Below are positions 43,801 through 52,627 of a stretch of 64,000 nucleotides of DNA, one piece after another (position 1 is the stretch's first letter; each line of letters begins with the position of its first letter). The notes beneath the pieces were generated by a model, which saw only the letters and a program-made list of their open reading frames with translations, was not told the DNA's origin and made no database searches. The position numbers and the translations under genes were made by a program. The stretch is from assembly GCF_022549495.1 (NCBI RefSeq), contig NZ_JAKZGD010000004.1:186001-250000 (forward strand), written 5' to 3'. This DNA comes from Acinetobacter sp. ANC 4805. Its GTDB lineage: Bacteria; Pseudomonadota; Gammaproteobacteria; Pseudomonadales; Moraxellaceae.

Positions 43801-44133
43801 AGTAAGAATAGTTCAAAGTCAGCGCCAAGCAAGAATACTGAGAAATATACGGTTAAAGCAGGCGAGTCTTTGAATAGTATTGCAAGCCGCTTTGGTTTGT
43901 CAGGTCGTGAATTAGCAGAGCTAAATGATCTGAAAGCCAATGCAAGTTTACAACGTGGTCAAAGTATTTCTGTCCCTAAAACAGTGACTGAATATAAAGT
44001 AAAACGTGGTGATACTTGGATTGGTTTAGCAAGTAAATATGGGATGGACACTAGTGCACTTGCTGAAATGAATGATTTAACGCCAAGTACTCAATTGCGG
44101 ATTGGCGATGTCATTAAAGTACCAAATCTGTAA
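40849..44133 (+). CDS. mltD: MltD-type membrane-bound lytic transglycosylase with eight LysM domains
   Basis: 1094 residues. Signal peptide with probable lipobox TTGC near residue 35. The SLT domain (about 135-260) has the catalytic Glu155 in PVIESSYDP, then AAGLWQFIPSTGR and AAYNAGPGR. It cleaves peptidoglycan glycan strands with 1,6-anhydro product. A Thr/Pro/Lys-rich region (about 370-575) follows, then eight LysM repeats starting near residues 585, 649, 727, 804, 858, 927, 1001 and 1049. E. coli MltD has far fewer. Repeats 5 and 6 share a near-identical VRVGQKLKLTGD ending, indicating recent duplication. Located just upstream of the yej operon. Confidence 0.93.
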   Translation: MYKSNTLVLQTSATSLFKITVLTSALTALGITTGCSSTPQTNKVSSSKQVSSGYLDASSLDSLEDLLSATDMRAVEGDRLLVLKHGDVWKRMTVGFKMDLNHWDSRIEAQRSWFISRQPYLDRLSARASRYLYHTVKEAERRGMPTELALLPVIESSYDPAATSSAAAAGLWQFIPSTGRIYGLQQTSLYDGRRDVVESTRAAYEFLGSLYNQFGSWELALAAYNAGPGRIQQAINRNRAAGLPTDYWSLKLPQETMNYVPRFLAVAQIIKNPSAYGVALPPIANRPHFREVGLAGPLELNQIASITGLSRAELYALNPAHRGEMVDSTSPMRILIPADLSPSIDAKLRSGKISSGGFWASNSQPPAMNNPSNVVTTTVRTTTNSGQTITPSTKTPPPLTATNTTRPTTATITTSKTNTPRGSDALASFAAAADVPSAPRIPVAITPAVNVKPVKIEPPISIKEREQIIAAVKETGDKKTVTQILEPQATQAEKDQVVAEIKAIAPQGTEIVDPFDGKIKLTAIQTSQSVADQTGQEVTKGFAYPKNLVEDATTANSEDAKRNQGKPYIKTDTDVVVVAPKGKRSTYVVLPGDTLAFIAQKNGVNWRDIATWNQIDPTGTLFVGASLYLYDAKPQVIEPPKVVERKPESYVVQSGDNLTNLAARFDLTLKQLADYNNLSVTDNLFVGQKLSLKEPKNNTRNTPTTAPQSTRTTETKAATAPKVVTKSYTVKRGEYLKLIADRYALSNQELADLTSGLTANSNLSVGQKINVPQHEVSKTEEVAEPKSTVKYENVTASSNYKTESYIVQRGDTLSNIATKSKITLNELAELNNLKTNKSVRLGQVLKIPAGSTIPEQYVVQSGDSLNAIASKYELTVNYIADLNGLERTAGVRVGQKLKLTGDAPSKNNVSNNSKSKDKDKQETAPDIYTVKSGDTLGNIASRYYLQLDYVTALNGLSRGSSVRVGQKLKLTGDVPKAETAKAENSKNSSKSAPSKNTEKYTVKAGESLNSIASRFGLSGRELAELNDLKANASLQRGQSISVPKTVTEYKVKRGDTWIGLASKYGMDTSALAEMNDLTPSTQLRIGDVIKVPNL

Positions 44134-44139
44134 TTGTTA

Positions 44140-45990
44140 ATGAATTCATTTGTTTTATTTAAAAGGCTTAGTCTATTTTATGGATTAAGCCTTTTTGTTC
44201 AGCTTTCATTTGCGACGATGCAGACCACACCTTATTTAGCCATGCATGTTCAACCCAAATATGCAAAGTTGAGTTCGATGCCTTATGCCAATCCGAATGC
44301 GCCAAAAGGTGGAATCCTTAGCCAATCTAGCTTGGGGACATTCGATAATTTAAATAGCATGAATGGCAAAGGGAGTTCTACTGAAGGGGTGAATTATCTT
44401 TTTGATAGTTTAATGGATCGTGCTTTAGATGAGCCACGCGTCATGTACCCGTTACTCGCAGAGAAGGTGAGTTATGATCCTGATCATCTTAAAGATGTGA
44501 CCTTTCATTTAAATCCTCAAGCCCGTTTTAACAATGGTCAGCCTTTGACCGCAGAAGATGTTAAATTCACCTTTGATACCTACCAAACGAAAGCCAATTT
44601 AGGTTTTCAAATGTATTTGTCTGATTTAGCAAAAACGGAAGTGATTTCTAAGTATCAGGTCAAATTTATTTTTAAGTCCAAGAACAATGTGGAAATGCCA
44701 CTAATTTTGGCGAGTCTACCGATCTATTCAAAATTGGATTGGAAAAATAAAGATTTTACGCGTGTGACACTACAACCGATTGTCGGTTCAGGGCCTTATA
44801 TTGTTGATCGAATTGATGCAGGGCGTAGTATCACCTATAAACGCAGTCCGAACTATTGGGCAAAGGATTTGCCTGTCAATAAAGGGCGTTATAATTTTGA
44901 TCGACTCAAATATGTGTATTATCGAAATTTAGATGTCAGTTTTGAGGGCTTTAAATCTCGACAATTCAATTTATATGAAGAAAAAAATATCCGAAATTGG
45001 GTTACAGCTTATCATTTTCCCGCCGTGCAAGCAGGTCAGATCAAAAAATACAAAGCACGTTTGGGGACACCGCTCGATATTCAAAGCTTGGTATTTAATA
45101 TTCGTCGTTCACCACTGAATGATATTCATCTTCGTAAAGCACTTACGTATGCTTATGATTTTGAATGGCAAAATAAGGCTTTATTCTTTAATCAAAATCG
45201 GCGTTTGCAAAGCTATTTTGATAATACGGATTTGGCTGCAACAGGTCGACCCAGTGCTAAAGAGTTAAAAGTACTGAAACCTTTCTTCGCTCAACTAAAT
45301 CCAGTCATGCGACAGGGTCTTTTAGCCGATTGGCATTATCCTATTTCGGATGCGAGTGGTTTTAATCGGCAGAATTTATTGGTTGCACAACAAATTTTAA
45401 AAGATGCTGGTTATGTGATTCGTCATAATCAGCTATATGATCGACAGGGTAAAGAGGTTCGTATTGAATTATTAATGCAGCAAGAAAATCCACAACGTGA
45501 GCTTATGCCTTTTGTGCGTAATTTGAATCGTTTAGGTGTCCAAGTCAATCTCAGACAGGTGGATGTTCCACAATATATGGAGCGAATCCGTCACCAAGAT
45601 TTTGATATGATGATGTTGAAATTGCCACAAACTTTGACACCTGGTAAGGAGCAAGCTCAATTTTGGGGCAGTGCTGCTGCGGATGAGGCAGGAAATTATA
45701 ACTATTCAGGAATAAAGAACCCTGCAATTGATCAGATGATCGAGAAAATTGTGGCAGCCAAAAGCCGTGAAGATGTGGTGCTCTATACACATGTACTCGA
45801 TCGTTTATTACGCGCAGGTTATTATCAAATTCTGACCTATGGGAAACCTGAGCGATGGTTTGCTTATTGGGATATTTATCAGCAACCTCAAATTAAACCG
45901 AAGCTTTCAGTTGGTTGGGAATATTGGTGGGTGGATGGCACGAAAGCGAAGAAACTCGACCAACCTATACGAAAATCTGACTTAAAATAA
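44140..45990 (+). CDS. yejA: Peptide ABC transporter periplasmic binding protein, YejA-like
   Basis: About 616 residues. Signal peptide near the start (MNSFVLFKRLSLFYGLSLFV then cleavage near SFA), then the SBP_bac_5 fold: YANPNAPKGGILSQ, LAEKVSYDPDHLKDVTFHL, NNGQPLTAEDVKFTFDTY, and YNYSGIKNPAIDQMIEKI. The NAPKGG patch is typical of YejA-type proteins that bind oligopeptides and microcin C. ATG 44140 is preferred to TTG 44134; no clear ribosome-binding site. The gene begins 6 bases after mltD stops, and the import permeases and ATPase follow. Confidence 0.9.
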   Translation: MNSFVLFKRLSLFYGLSLFVQLSFATMQTTPYLAMHVQPKYAKLSSMPYANPNAPKGGILSQSSLGTFDNLNSMNGKGSSTEGVNYLFDSLMDRALDEPRVMYPLLAEKVSYDPDHLKDVTFHLNPQARFNNGQPLTAEDVKFTFDTYQTKANLGFQMYLSDLAKTEVISKYQVKFIFKSKNNVEMPLILASLPIYSKLDWKNKDFTRVTLQPIVGSGPYIVDRIDAGRSITYKRSPNYWAKDLPVNKGRYNFDRLKYVYYRNLDVSFEGFKSRQFNLYEEKNIRNWVTAYHFPAVQAGQIKKYKARLGTPLDIQSLVFNIRRSPLNDIHLRKALTYAYDFEWQNKALFFNQNRRLQSYFDNTDLAATGRPSAKELKVLKPFFAQLNPVMRQGLLADWHYPISDASGFNRQNLLVAQQILKDAGYVIRHNQLYDRQGKEVRIELLMQQENPQRELMPFVRNLNRLGVQVNLRQVDVPQYMERIRHQDFDMMMLKLPQTLTPGKEQAQFWGSAAADEAGNYNYSGIKNPAIDQMIEKIVAAKSREDVVLYTHVLDRLLRAGYYQILTYGKPERWFAYWDIYQQPQIKPKLSVGWEYWWVDGTKAKKLDQPIRKSDLK

Positions 45991-46006
45991 TTAAGGATCT
46001 TATTAG

Positions 46007-47077
46007 ATGGTTCACTATATTCTGAAAAGAATGTTATTGATGATCCCAACTTTATTTTTCATTTTATTGATTAATTTTACGATTGTGCAAATTGCACCGG
46101 GTGGCCCTGTCGAACAAGCCATTCAGCAAATTCAGAATGCGCAAGGTTTAGGTGTTGGGAATAATGCCCAATCTAGTTTGAGTACCTTGGCTCAATATCA
46201 AGGGGCGCGTGGGTTGAGTCCAGAGATGATTGAAAAGATCAAAGCACAGTATGGTTTTGATCGTCCTGCATATGAACGTTTTTGGTTAATGCTCAAGGGT
46301 TATCTCACCTTAGATTTTGGCACCAGCTTCTTCAAAGACAAACCTGTAACGCAACTGCTCTATGAAAAGTTGCCTGTCACGCTGTCTTTGGGAATATGGA
46401 GTACTTTTCTCATTTATTTGATTGCGATCCCACTGGGAATTAAAAAAGCCAAAAACAATGGTTTACTGTTTGATCAATCTACTTCGTTATTACTTGCTGT
46501 GAGTTATGCCATTCCATCATTTGTCTTTGCCATTCTGCTCATCGTTTTTTTTGCTGGGGGCAGTTATTTGCAATGGTTTCCATTACAAGGATTAGTCTCT
46601 GAAAACTTTAATCAGTTAAGTTTGTTCGCCAAAATAAAAGACTATCTATGGCACATGAGTTTACCGATTCTGAGTATGGTATTGGGTAGTTTTGCTGCAC
46701 GAACCTATCTGACGAAATATTCCTTTGTAGAAGAGCTGAAAAAACCTTATGTCCTGACGGCACGATCAAAAGGTTTAAATGACAATCAGGTACTTTATGG
46801 GCATGTTTTTCGTAATGCGATTTTGGTGGTGGTTGCAGCTTTACCCGAAGCATTGGTCGGTATTTTCTTTGTCGGCAATTTATTTATCGAGATTATTTTT
46901 AATCTCGATGGGATTGGTTTATTGGGTTTTGAGGCAATCACTCAGCGAGATTATCCTGTGATTTTTGGAACCTTATTTTTATTTACCTTATTTGGAATGA
47001 TCTTACGTTTAATTGGCGATTTGCTCTATCAAATGATTGACCCTCGGATTGATTTTGAAGCGAGAGGTGGAACATGA
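46007..47077 (+). CDS. yejB: Peptide ABC transporter permease, YejB-like
   Basis: 356-residue inner-membrane permease with six helices. An N-terminal helix LMIPTLFFILLINFTIVQIAPGGPVEQ opens it, and the large periplasmic loop (residues about 40-110) is typical of YejB. The EAA cytoplasmic loop, which docks to the ATPase, is VLTARSKGLNDNQVLYGHVFRN near 245-270 (A-x3-G). ATG 46007 follows TTAAGGATC. Its last four bases, ATGA, overlap the yejE start, so the two permeases are co-translated. Partner of YejE. Confidence 0.92.
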   Translation: MVHYILKRMLLMIPTLFFILLINFTIVQIAPGGPVEQAIQQIQNAQGLGVGNNAQSSLSTLAQYQGARGLSPEMIEKIKAQYGFDRPAYERFWLMLKGYLTLDFGTSFFKDKPVTQLLYEKLPVTLSLGIWSTFLIYLIAIPLGIKKAKNNGLLFDQSTSLLLAVSYAIPSFVFAILLIVFFAGGSYLQWFPLQGLVSENFNQLSLFAKIKDYLWHMSLPILSMVLGSFAARTYLTKYSFVEELKKPYVLTARSKGLNDNQVLYGHVFRNAILVVVAALPEALVGIFFVGNLFIEIIFNLDGIGLLGFEAITQRDYPVIFGTLFLFTLFGMILRLIGDLLYQMIDPRIDFEARGGT

Positions 47078-48087
47078 TGTCACCGCTGATGCGCGCACGA
47101 TTTCACCGTTTTAGACAAAATAAATTGGGTGTCCGTTGTTTCATTCTATTTTTAATCATTTTTATTTTGTCATTATTTGCTGAGTTGATTGCCAACGATA
47201 AACCTTTGTTGGTTCGTTATCAGCAGTCCTTGTATTTTCCTATTTTTAAAGATTATCCAGAAACCACTTTTGGTGGTGTTTTTGAAACGGCGACAGATTA
47301 TCAAGACCCTGCGGTAAAACAGCTGATTCAGAATCAAGGATGGATGATTTCTCCACCCGTTGCATTTTCTTATCAATCTCCGAATCTATCACTTACTGTA
47401 CCTGTCCCGTCAAAACCAAGTCCACAGAACTGGCTTGGAACGGATGATCAGGGACGGGATGTATTTGCTCGAATCCTTTATGGTTTGCGTATCTCGCTCT
47501 TATTTGGATTTGCCTTGACGCTTTGTTCTGCTGTGATTGGCATTATTGTTGGTGCAATACAAGGCTATTATGGTGGATGGATTGACTTGATTGGGCAGAG
47601 GATTCTGGAAGTATGGGGTGGTTTGCCGATGCTATTTATTGTCATGATTCTGGTCAGTATGTTCAGCCCCAATGTGTATTGGTTATTTTTGATCATGTTG
47701 TTATTTGGTTGGACAGAATTAGTGGGATTGGTCAGAGCAGAGTTTTTGCGTGCCAGAAATTTTGATTATGTTCGTGCAGCTCAAGCATTAGGTGTTCGTG
47801 ATCATCAAATTATCTTTAAGCACATTTTGCCGAATGCCATGAGTTCTAGTCTGTCACAGATTCCTTTTATGTTGACTGCCAATATTATTGCTTTAACTGC
47901 ATTGGATTTTCTCGGTTATGGTTTACCTGCTGATGCCGCTTCGCTTGGGGAGTTGTTATTGCAAGGCAAAAATAATCTCGATGCACCTTGGTTAGTGCTT
48001 TCAGGATTCTTTACTTTGGCGATTGTATTGTCTTTATTGATTTATATTGGGGAGGCGGCACGTGATGCATTTGACCCAAGACGGTAA
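47074..48087 (+). CDS. yejE: Peptide ABC transporter permease, YejE-like
   Basis: 337 residues with six membrane helices. It has the OppC/YejE-type N-terminal helix with RFRQNKLGVRCFILF, a periplasmic loop (about 45-130) with NWLGTDDQGRDVFARILYG, and the EAA loop VRAAQALGVRDHQIIFKHILPN near 230-252. Together with YejB it makes the membrane pore. Starts inside the yejB stop (ATGATG, with both ATGs in play), and its end overlaps the yejF start by about 23 bases, so translation is coupled throughout the operon. Confidence 0.92.
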   Translation: MMSPLMRARFHRFRQNKLGVRCFILFLIIFILSLFAELIANDKPLLVRYQQSLYFPIFKDYPETTFGGVFETATDYQDPAVKQLIQNQGWMISPPVAFSYQSPNLSLTVPVPSKPSPQNWLGTDDQGRDVFARILYGLRISLLFGFALTLCSAVIGIIVGAIQGYYGGWIDLIGQRILEVWGGLPMLFIVMILVSMFSPNVYWLFLIMLLFGWTELVGLVRAEFLRARNFDYVRAAQALGVRDHQIIFKHILPNAMSSSLSQIPFMLTANIIALTALDFLGYGLPADAASLGELLLQGKNNLDAPWLVLSGFFTLAIVLSLLIYIGEAARDAFDPRR

Positions 48088-49660
48088 TACAGTTTCGAAT
48101 CCACCTTTATTAAGGGTTCAGCAGCTCAGCATTCACGATGAAACAGGACATTGCCTTGTGGATGACTTGAGTTTTGATGTTTATCCCGCACAGACTGTTG
48201 CGATTGTGGGTGAAAGTGGTTCTGGTAAGTCAATTAGTACTTTAGCTTTATTGGGGTTATTGCCTGAAAATTTAACCGTGCAGGGAAATGTTAAATTCGC
48301 CAATCAATCACTTTTGTCTTTAACTCAGACCCAGTTACAACAGATTCGAGGCAAGCGAATTGCCATCATTTTCCAAGAGCCAATGACGGCTTTAAATCCT
48401 TTGCATCATGTCGAAAAAATGATGGCTGAAAGCCTGATCTTGCAAGGTGTTTGTAAAGCTGATATTCGACAACAGACGCTTTCTTTATTGCAGGATGTCG
48501 GGATAGATGATGCAGTGCAAATTCTTAAATGCTATCCACATGAGTTGTCGGGTGGGCAACGGCAGCGTGTGATGTTGGCGATGGCTCTAGCTTTAGAGCC
48601 AGAGATTTTGATTGCGGACGAACCAACAACGGCTTTGGATGTCGTGTTGCAAGCTCAGATTCTCACGTTGTTAAAAAAACTCCAAGAGCAACGAAACATG
48701 GCGATGATTTTGATTAGCCATGATTTAAACCTTGTTAAGCAATATACAGATCAGGTACTTGTGCTGAATCAAGGTCGCATAGAGGAACAGGGATGCACGA
48801 CTGAAATTTTTACACATCCTCAAACTGCATACACACGAAATTTACTCAATCACGATTTTGGACAAGCTCTATCGATTGCACAGACTGAGCGTTTACTTGA
48901 ACTAAAAAATGTCACGGTCAAGTATCCCATCAAACGTGGTTTATTGAACCAAATTAAGGCTTATAAGATTGCAGCCAAATCAATCAATTTCAATTTATTC
49001 AAAGGTGAAGCTTTAGGTATCGTGGGGGAAAGTGGTTCGGGAAAATCATCATTGGCTTTGGCAATTGCACGTTTGATTTCGAGTGAAGGAGAAATTTGCT
49101 TTCAGTCCCAAAACTTAAATCAGCTCAATCAAAAACAACTTCGCCCCCTACGCCGTGATTTTCAAATTGTATTCCAAGATCCTTTGAGTAGTTTGAATCC
49201 TCGCATGTCTGTTGAGCAAATTATTGCGGAAGGGCTTCACCTTCAAAATATTTCCAAACAGCAATCTAATCTGCAAATTGAAGCTGTTTTAGCAAAAGTC
49301 GAACTCTCTTTGGAGGATAGAAGCAAATATCCACACCAGCTTTCTGGTGGGCAACGTCAACGGGTCGCGCTTGCACGTGCTTTGGTTTTAAAGCCTAAAT
49401 TGATGATTTTGGATGAGCCGACTTCTGCATTAGATCGCAGCACTCAAATGGCGATGATTCAACTGTTACGCCGTTTGCAGCAACAAGAGCAGATCAGTTA
49501 TGTGTTTATCAGTCATGACTTACAAGTCATTAAAGCACTATGTCAGAACGTCATGGTCATGCATCAAGCTGAAGTATTGGAATATCAAGCAACAGAACTT
49601 TTATTTAATCAACCTCAAACTGAATATACACGTCAGCTTATTTCTGCAAGCAAATATTAG
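48065..49660 (+). CDS. yejF: Peptide ABC transporter fused ATPase, YejF-like
   Basis: About 531 residues with two ABC ATPase domains in one chain. Domain 1: Walker A GESGSGKS near 45, signature [10 protein letters not shown] near 165, Walker B ILIADEPT. Domain 2: [11 protein letters not shown] near 325, [15 protein letters not shown] near 435, [12 protein letters not shown]. Both sites are intact. It energises the YejABEF importer. GGAGG (48051-48055) serves either GTG 48062 or ATG 48065. The start lies inside yejE. The operon ends here, before a pair of inverted repeats. Confidence 0.93.
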   Translation: MHLTQDGNTVSNPPLLRVQQLSIHDETGHCLVDDLSFDVYPAQTVAIVGESGSGKSISTLALLGLLPENLTVQGNVKFANQSLLSLTQTQLQQIRGKRIAIIFQEPMTALNPLHHVEKMMAESLILQGVCKADIRQQTLSLLQDVGIDDAVQILKCYPHELSGGQRQRVMLAMALALEPEILIADEPTTALDVVLQAQILTLLKKLQEQRNMAMILISHDLNLVKQYTDQVLVLNQGRIEEQGCTTEIFTHPQTAYTRNLLNHDFGQALSIAQTERLLELKNVTVKYPIKRGLLNQIKAYKIAAKSINFNLFKGEALGIVGESGSGKSSLALAIARLISSEGEICFQSQNLNQLNQKQLRPLRRDFQIVFQDPLSSLNPRMSVEQIIAEGLHLQNISKQQSNLQIEAVLAKVELSLEDRSKYPHQLSGGQRQRVALARALVLKPKLMILDEPTSALDRSTQMAMIQLLRRLQQQEQISYVFISHDLQVIKALCQNVMVMHQAEVLEYQATELLFNQPQTEYTRQLISASKY

Positions 49661-49670
49661 CATTGTAATT

Positions 49671-49696
49671 AAATTGACATATGTTATTGTCAATTT
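49671..49696. promoter_or_regulatory. Perfect inverted repeat after yejF
   Basis: AAATTGACA (49671-49679) and TGTCAATTT (49688-49696) are perfect complements with an 8-base spacer. No U-tract follows, so it is more like a regulator-binding dyad for the downstream gene than a terminator, though it could be a weak stem for yejF. Confidence 0.45.
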
Positions 49697-49709
49697 ATCG
49701 GAAGAACCC

Positions 49710-49755
49710 TTGACAGTCACAATAATCAGATTAAATTAGAGTAAATACTCTAATT
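49710..49755 (+). promoter_or_regulatory. Promoter with overlapping TetR-type operator before the flavin reductase gene
   Basis: -35 TTGACA (49710-49715), 16-base spacer, -10 TAAATT (49732-49737). Overlapping the -10 and start site, AATTAGAGTA (49734-49743) and TACTCTAATT (49746-49755) form a perfect 10-bp inverted repeat with 2 bases between. This is the geometry of a TetR-family repressor site. No repressor gene is adjacent. Confidence 0.65.
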
Positions 49756-49771
49756 GTAGCAGAGGATGACC

Positions 49772-51016
49772 ATGAGTCAGATTGCAGACAGTATCCAAAT
49801 TCGTAATACCACATTTAAAAACCGCATTATTAAAGGGGCGATGAGTGAGGCACTTGCCAATCACGAAGGGCAGCCGAATGAGTTACACATTGGCTTATAT
49901 GAGGCTTGGGCAAAAGGTGGTTTAGGTTGTGCGATTACAGGTAATGTAATGGTCAATATTGCTGCCAAGAATGAACCTGGTGTCGTTGCGATTGAGACTG
50001 AGCGTGATTTGGCAAAGTTACAGCAATGGGCTGCGGTAGGTAAAAAATATGGCATGGTGCAATTGATTCAATTGTCACATCCAGGTCGCCAATGCCCTAA
50101 AGGTTTGAATAAAGAAACTGTTGCACCATCAGCAGTTCCTTTTAGCCCAATGCTAGCAGCGATGTTTGGGACTCCGCGTGAACTTCAACATGAAGAAATC
50201 CTCGATATTATTCAGCGTTTTGCAACAGCAGCAGCAGTTTGTGAAAAAGCAGGGTTTGAAGGTGTGCAGCTTCATGGTGCGCATGGATATCTGATTAGTC
50301 AATTTCTATCTCCATTAACCAATAAACGTGCGGATCAATGGGGTGGTTCGATTGAGAACCGTATGCGTTTCTTGGTGGAAATTTATAAGGCTGTACGTGC
50401 AGCAACATCAGAAAACTTCATTATTTCGGTGAAGCTCAATTCAGCAGATTTCCAACGTGGTGGGATCACTGAAGAAGATGTGATGACAGTATTTAAAACC
50501 ATTGATGCTGCGGGAATCGATATTATTGAAATCTCAGGTGGTACTTATGAAGCACCAGCAATGGCAGGTGCCAAAGCTGAGTCTCGTAAAGCCAGTACCA
50601 TTGCACGTGAAGCTTACTTCCTAGAATTTGCTGAAAAGATTCGTCAGCATGTGACTTGTAAATTGATGGTTACAGGCGGTTTCCGTACTGTAGCAGGTAT
50701 GAATGCAGCACTTGAAAGTGGTGCATGTGATTTTATTGGTATTGCACGCCCATTGGCAGTTGAAACTGATTTAACAGATCGTTTAATTGCAGGCAATGAT
50801 GTACGTTATGCCGTGAATCAAATTAAGACGGGGATTCCTTTTGTCGATAAAATGGCAATCATGGAAATCATTTGGTATGCAGCACAATTCAAGGCAATTG
50901 GACAAGGTAAAAAGCCAAATCCAAAATTATCGCCTTTGATTGTATTTTTGAATTATGCAAAAGGGAATATCAAGGCTGTTGTCAAAGGTCGAGTCAATTC
51001 GCGTAAATCGGCATAA
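49772..51016 (+). CDS. NADH:flavin oxidoreductase (Old Yellow Enzyme family)
   Basis: 414 residues, FMN-dependent TIM-barrel ene-reductase type. N-terminal RNTTFKNRIIKGAMSEAL, then QLIQLSHPGRQCPKG, the GFEGVQLHGAHGYLISQFLSP motif (substrate-binding His), the FMN-site NRMRFLVEIYKA-IISVKLNSADFQ, and TGGFRTVAGMNAAL near 310. ATG 49772 with AGAGG 6 bases upstream is preferred to ATG 49766. It probably reduces activated alkenes or electrophiles; the substrate is not known. The promoter carries a repressor-type dyad, so it is probably inducible, as OYE genes often are by electrophiles. Confidence 0.88.
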   Translation: MSQIADSIQIRNTTFKNRIIKGAMSEALANHEGQPNELHIGLYEAWAKGGLGCAITGNVMVNIAAKNEPGVVAIETERDLAKLQQWAAVGKKYGMVQLIQLSHPGRQCPKGLNKETVAPSAVPFSPMLAAMFGTPRELQHEEILDIIQRFATAAAVCEKAGFEGVQLHGAHGYLISQFLSPLTNKRADQWGGSIENRMRFLVEIYKAVRAATSENFIISVKLNSADFQRGGITEEDVMTVFKTIDAAGIDIIEISGGTYEAPAMAGAKAESRKASTIAREAYFLEFAEKIRQHVTCKLMVTGGFRTVAGMNAALESGACDFIGIARPLAVETDLTDRLIAGNDVRYAVNQIKTGIPFVDKMAIMEIIWYAAQFKAIGQGKKPNPKLSPLIVFLNYAKGNIKAVVKGRVNSRKSA

Positions 51017-51021
51017 CTGAA

Positions 51022-51705
51022 TTACCACGCAATCGTCCAATAGGACTGAAACGTAGAAGCAGACCATTGTCCTTTAATTAAAGATTTTTTAAAGGCGGGT
51101 CTGTTTTCTATTTGAGCTAAATAACGCTGTATATGTTTAAACTGATGCTCATTTTGTGAGCAAGCCAGTAATGGAAACCACATCAAAATATCTGCAATCG
51201 TAAATTGATCTCCAGCAAACCATAAGTGATCTTCTAAATGTCCATCGATCATACTCATTTGTCGTTGTAATGATGGATTTAAATAGCCTTGATCAAATCC
51301 ATATTTTAAAAGCTTTGAAACGAAGCGAATTGGAAATGGTGTGCGTTGTACAATTTGGTTAAAAATTTGTTTGAGTAACAGATCGGGAATAAATGTGGCT
51401 TCACAATAATTTTTCCAATAATAAAAACTTCGAAGTTGTGATCCTAATAATTTACTTTGCCCTAATTGAGGATATAGATAAGACAAGTAATCAAGAATGG
51501 CTGAAGTTTCCGCTAAAATGGAAATTTTTCCTTGATCAATCATTTCAAGGGTAGGGAATTTTGCTAATTGATGCGGTGAGTTTTTCTTTTCATCTACGTT
51601 TGAATGGTGGTTGATGACTAACTCATAGGGAAGTCCTAATTCTTCTAAAAACCAAACGATGCGTTGTGAACGTGAATTTTGTAAGTGGAATAAACGGATT
51701 TGCAT
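51022..51705 (-). CDS. Glutathione S-transferase family protein
   Basis: 227 residues. The N-terminal thioredoxin-like domain starts MQIRLFHLQNSRSQRIVWFLEELG, with HQLAKFPTLEM (cis-Pro) and ILAETSAILDYLS (the glutathione-binding E-S/T pair). The C-terminal helical domain has FTIADILMWFPLL. ATG 51705 is chosen because the extra 27 residues upstream are unlike the family. GSTs conjugate or reduce electrophiles with glutathione. It is convergent with the OYE gene with only 5 bases between stops. Confidence 0.85.
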   Translation of the reverse strand: MQIRLFHLQNSRSQRIVWFLEELGLPYELVINHHSNVDEKKNSPHQLAKFPTLEMIDQGKISILAETSAILDYLSYLYPQLGQSKLLGSQLRSFYYWKNYCEATFIPDLLLKQIFNQIVQRTPFPIRFVSKLLKYGFDQGYLNPSLQRQMSMIDGHLEDHLWFAGDQFTIADILMWFPLLACSQNEHQFKHIQRYLAQIENRPAFKKSLIKGQWSASTFQSYWTIAW

Positions 51706-51824
51706 GTTGGGTTTAAATTTATCGTTTTGATCTATTTGCAGTATAGGATAGAAAGCACCATAAATATAATCAAATAGATTTCTCAAATCATAGTTTTATA
51801 ATGTATGGACTGAAAAACATCAAT

Positions 51825-51860
51825 AAAAAAGCCACTGTCTTAAAGATGCAGTGGCTTTTT
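51825..51860 (-). terminator. Terminator after tRNA-Glu
   Basis: AAAAAAGCCACTG (51825-51837) pairs with CAGTGGCTTTTT (51849-51860), with an 11-base loop and a U-run on the minus strand just after the tRNA 3' end. Confidence 0.85.
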
Positions 51861-51866
51861 AAAATT

Positions 51867-51942
51867 TGGCGTCCCTACGGGGATTCGAACCCCGGTTACC
51901 GCCGTGAAAGGGCGATGTCCTAGGCCTCTAGACGATAGGGAC
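51867..51942 (-). tRNA. tRNA-Glu (UUC anticodon)
   Basis: 76 bases on the minus strand: acceptor GTCCCTA pairs with TAGGGAC, CCA is encoded, the anticodon arm CGCCCTTTCACGGCG has TTC at 51908-51906, and the T arm CCGGGGTTCGAATCCCCG is intact. It is a single tRNA followed directly by a terminator. Confidence 0.97.
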
Positions 51943-51961
51943 TTCTTGAGGTGGGTGTATA

Positions 51962-52627
51962 TTAGGGCTCTGTCACCAAAGTGTCAAGAAGGTGAGGAGA
52001 CAGTTTGTTCAAAATATAGCAAAACAGTTCAGCAGTTTTTTGCGTATCGTATAAAGCAGAGTGCGCTTCTTTACCATCAAACTCGATTCCTGCTTGAATA
52101 CATGCACGTGCTAACACAGTTTGACCAAACATCACTGCACTCAAAGTCACAGTATCAAATACTGAAAAGCTATGAAACGGATTTTGATTTTTAGTACCAG
52201 AACGATTGATCGCTGCTTGTAAAAAACCTAAATCAAAATGGGCATTGTGACCCACCAATACCGCATGGGTACAATGCTGTGCTTTACGTACTTCATTTAA
52301 TGATTTGAAAATGCGACGTAAGGCACCACGCTCATCTTCTGCCATCGCCACACGCATTGGATTAAATGGATCAATCCCAATAAAATCTAATGAACGGCGA
52401 TCTAGGTTTGCACCCTCAAAAGGATTGATGTGTGCATGGAAGGAAGGGCCTGGTACAAATTGTCCTTGTTCATCATAGATGATTGGGATACAAGCAATTT
52501 CGAGGAGGGCATCGGTTTGTGAATTAAATCCTGCGGTTTCTACATCAACCACCACAGGTAAAAATCCACGAAAACGTTGTGCAATCACTGGAGCTTTGTT
52601 TTCTTCTTGGGTCACACTTTTCTCCAT
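51962..52627 (-). CDS. rnt: Ribonuclease T
   Basis: 221-residue DEDDh exonuclease that trims 3' ends of tRNA and other stable RNAs. Exo I motif [12 protein letters not shown] near residue 28, Exo [12 protein letters not shown] near 125, Exo [17 protein letters not shown] near 185 with the catalytic His. FRGFLPV before the first motif is typical of RNase T rather than DnaQ. ATG 52627 overlaps the end of pyrC by 16 bases, so both are in one operon, and tRNA-Glu lies just downstream on the same strand. Confidence 0.93.
   Translation of the reverse strand: MEKSVTQEENKAPVIAQRFRGFLPVVVDVETAGFNSQTDALLEIACIPIIYDEQGQFVPGPSFHAHINPFEGANLDRRSLDFIGIDPFNPMRVAMAEDERGALRRIFKSLNEVRKAQHCTHAVLVGHNAHFDLGFLQAAINRSGTKNQNPFHSFSVFDTVTLSAVMFGQTVLARACIQAGIEFDGKEAHSALYDTQKTAELFCYILNKLSPHLLDTLVTEP

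Noticed and set aside
42601-44133. Tandem repeats as a satellite or CRISPR array
   Set aside because: They are diverged LysM coding repeats of about 45 residues with varying linkers, not short identical repeats with spacers.
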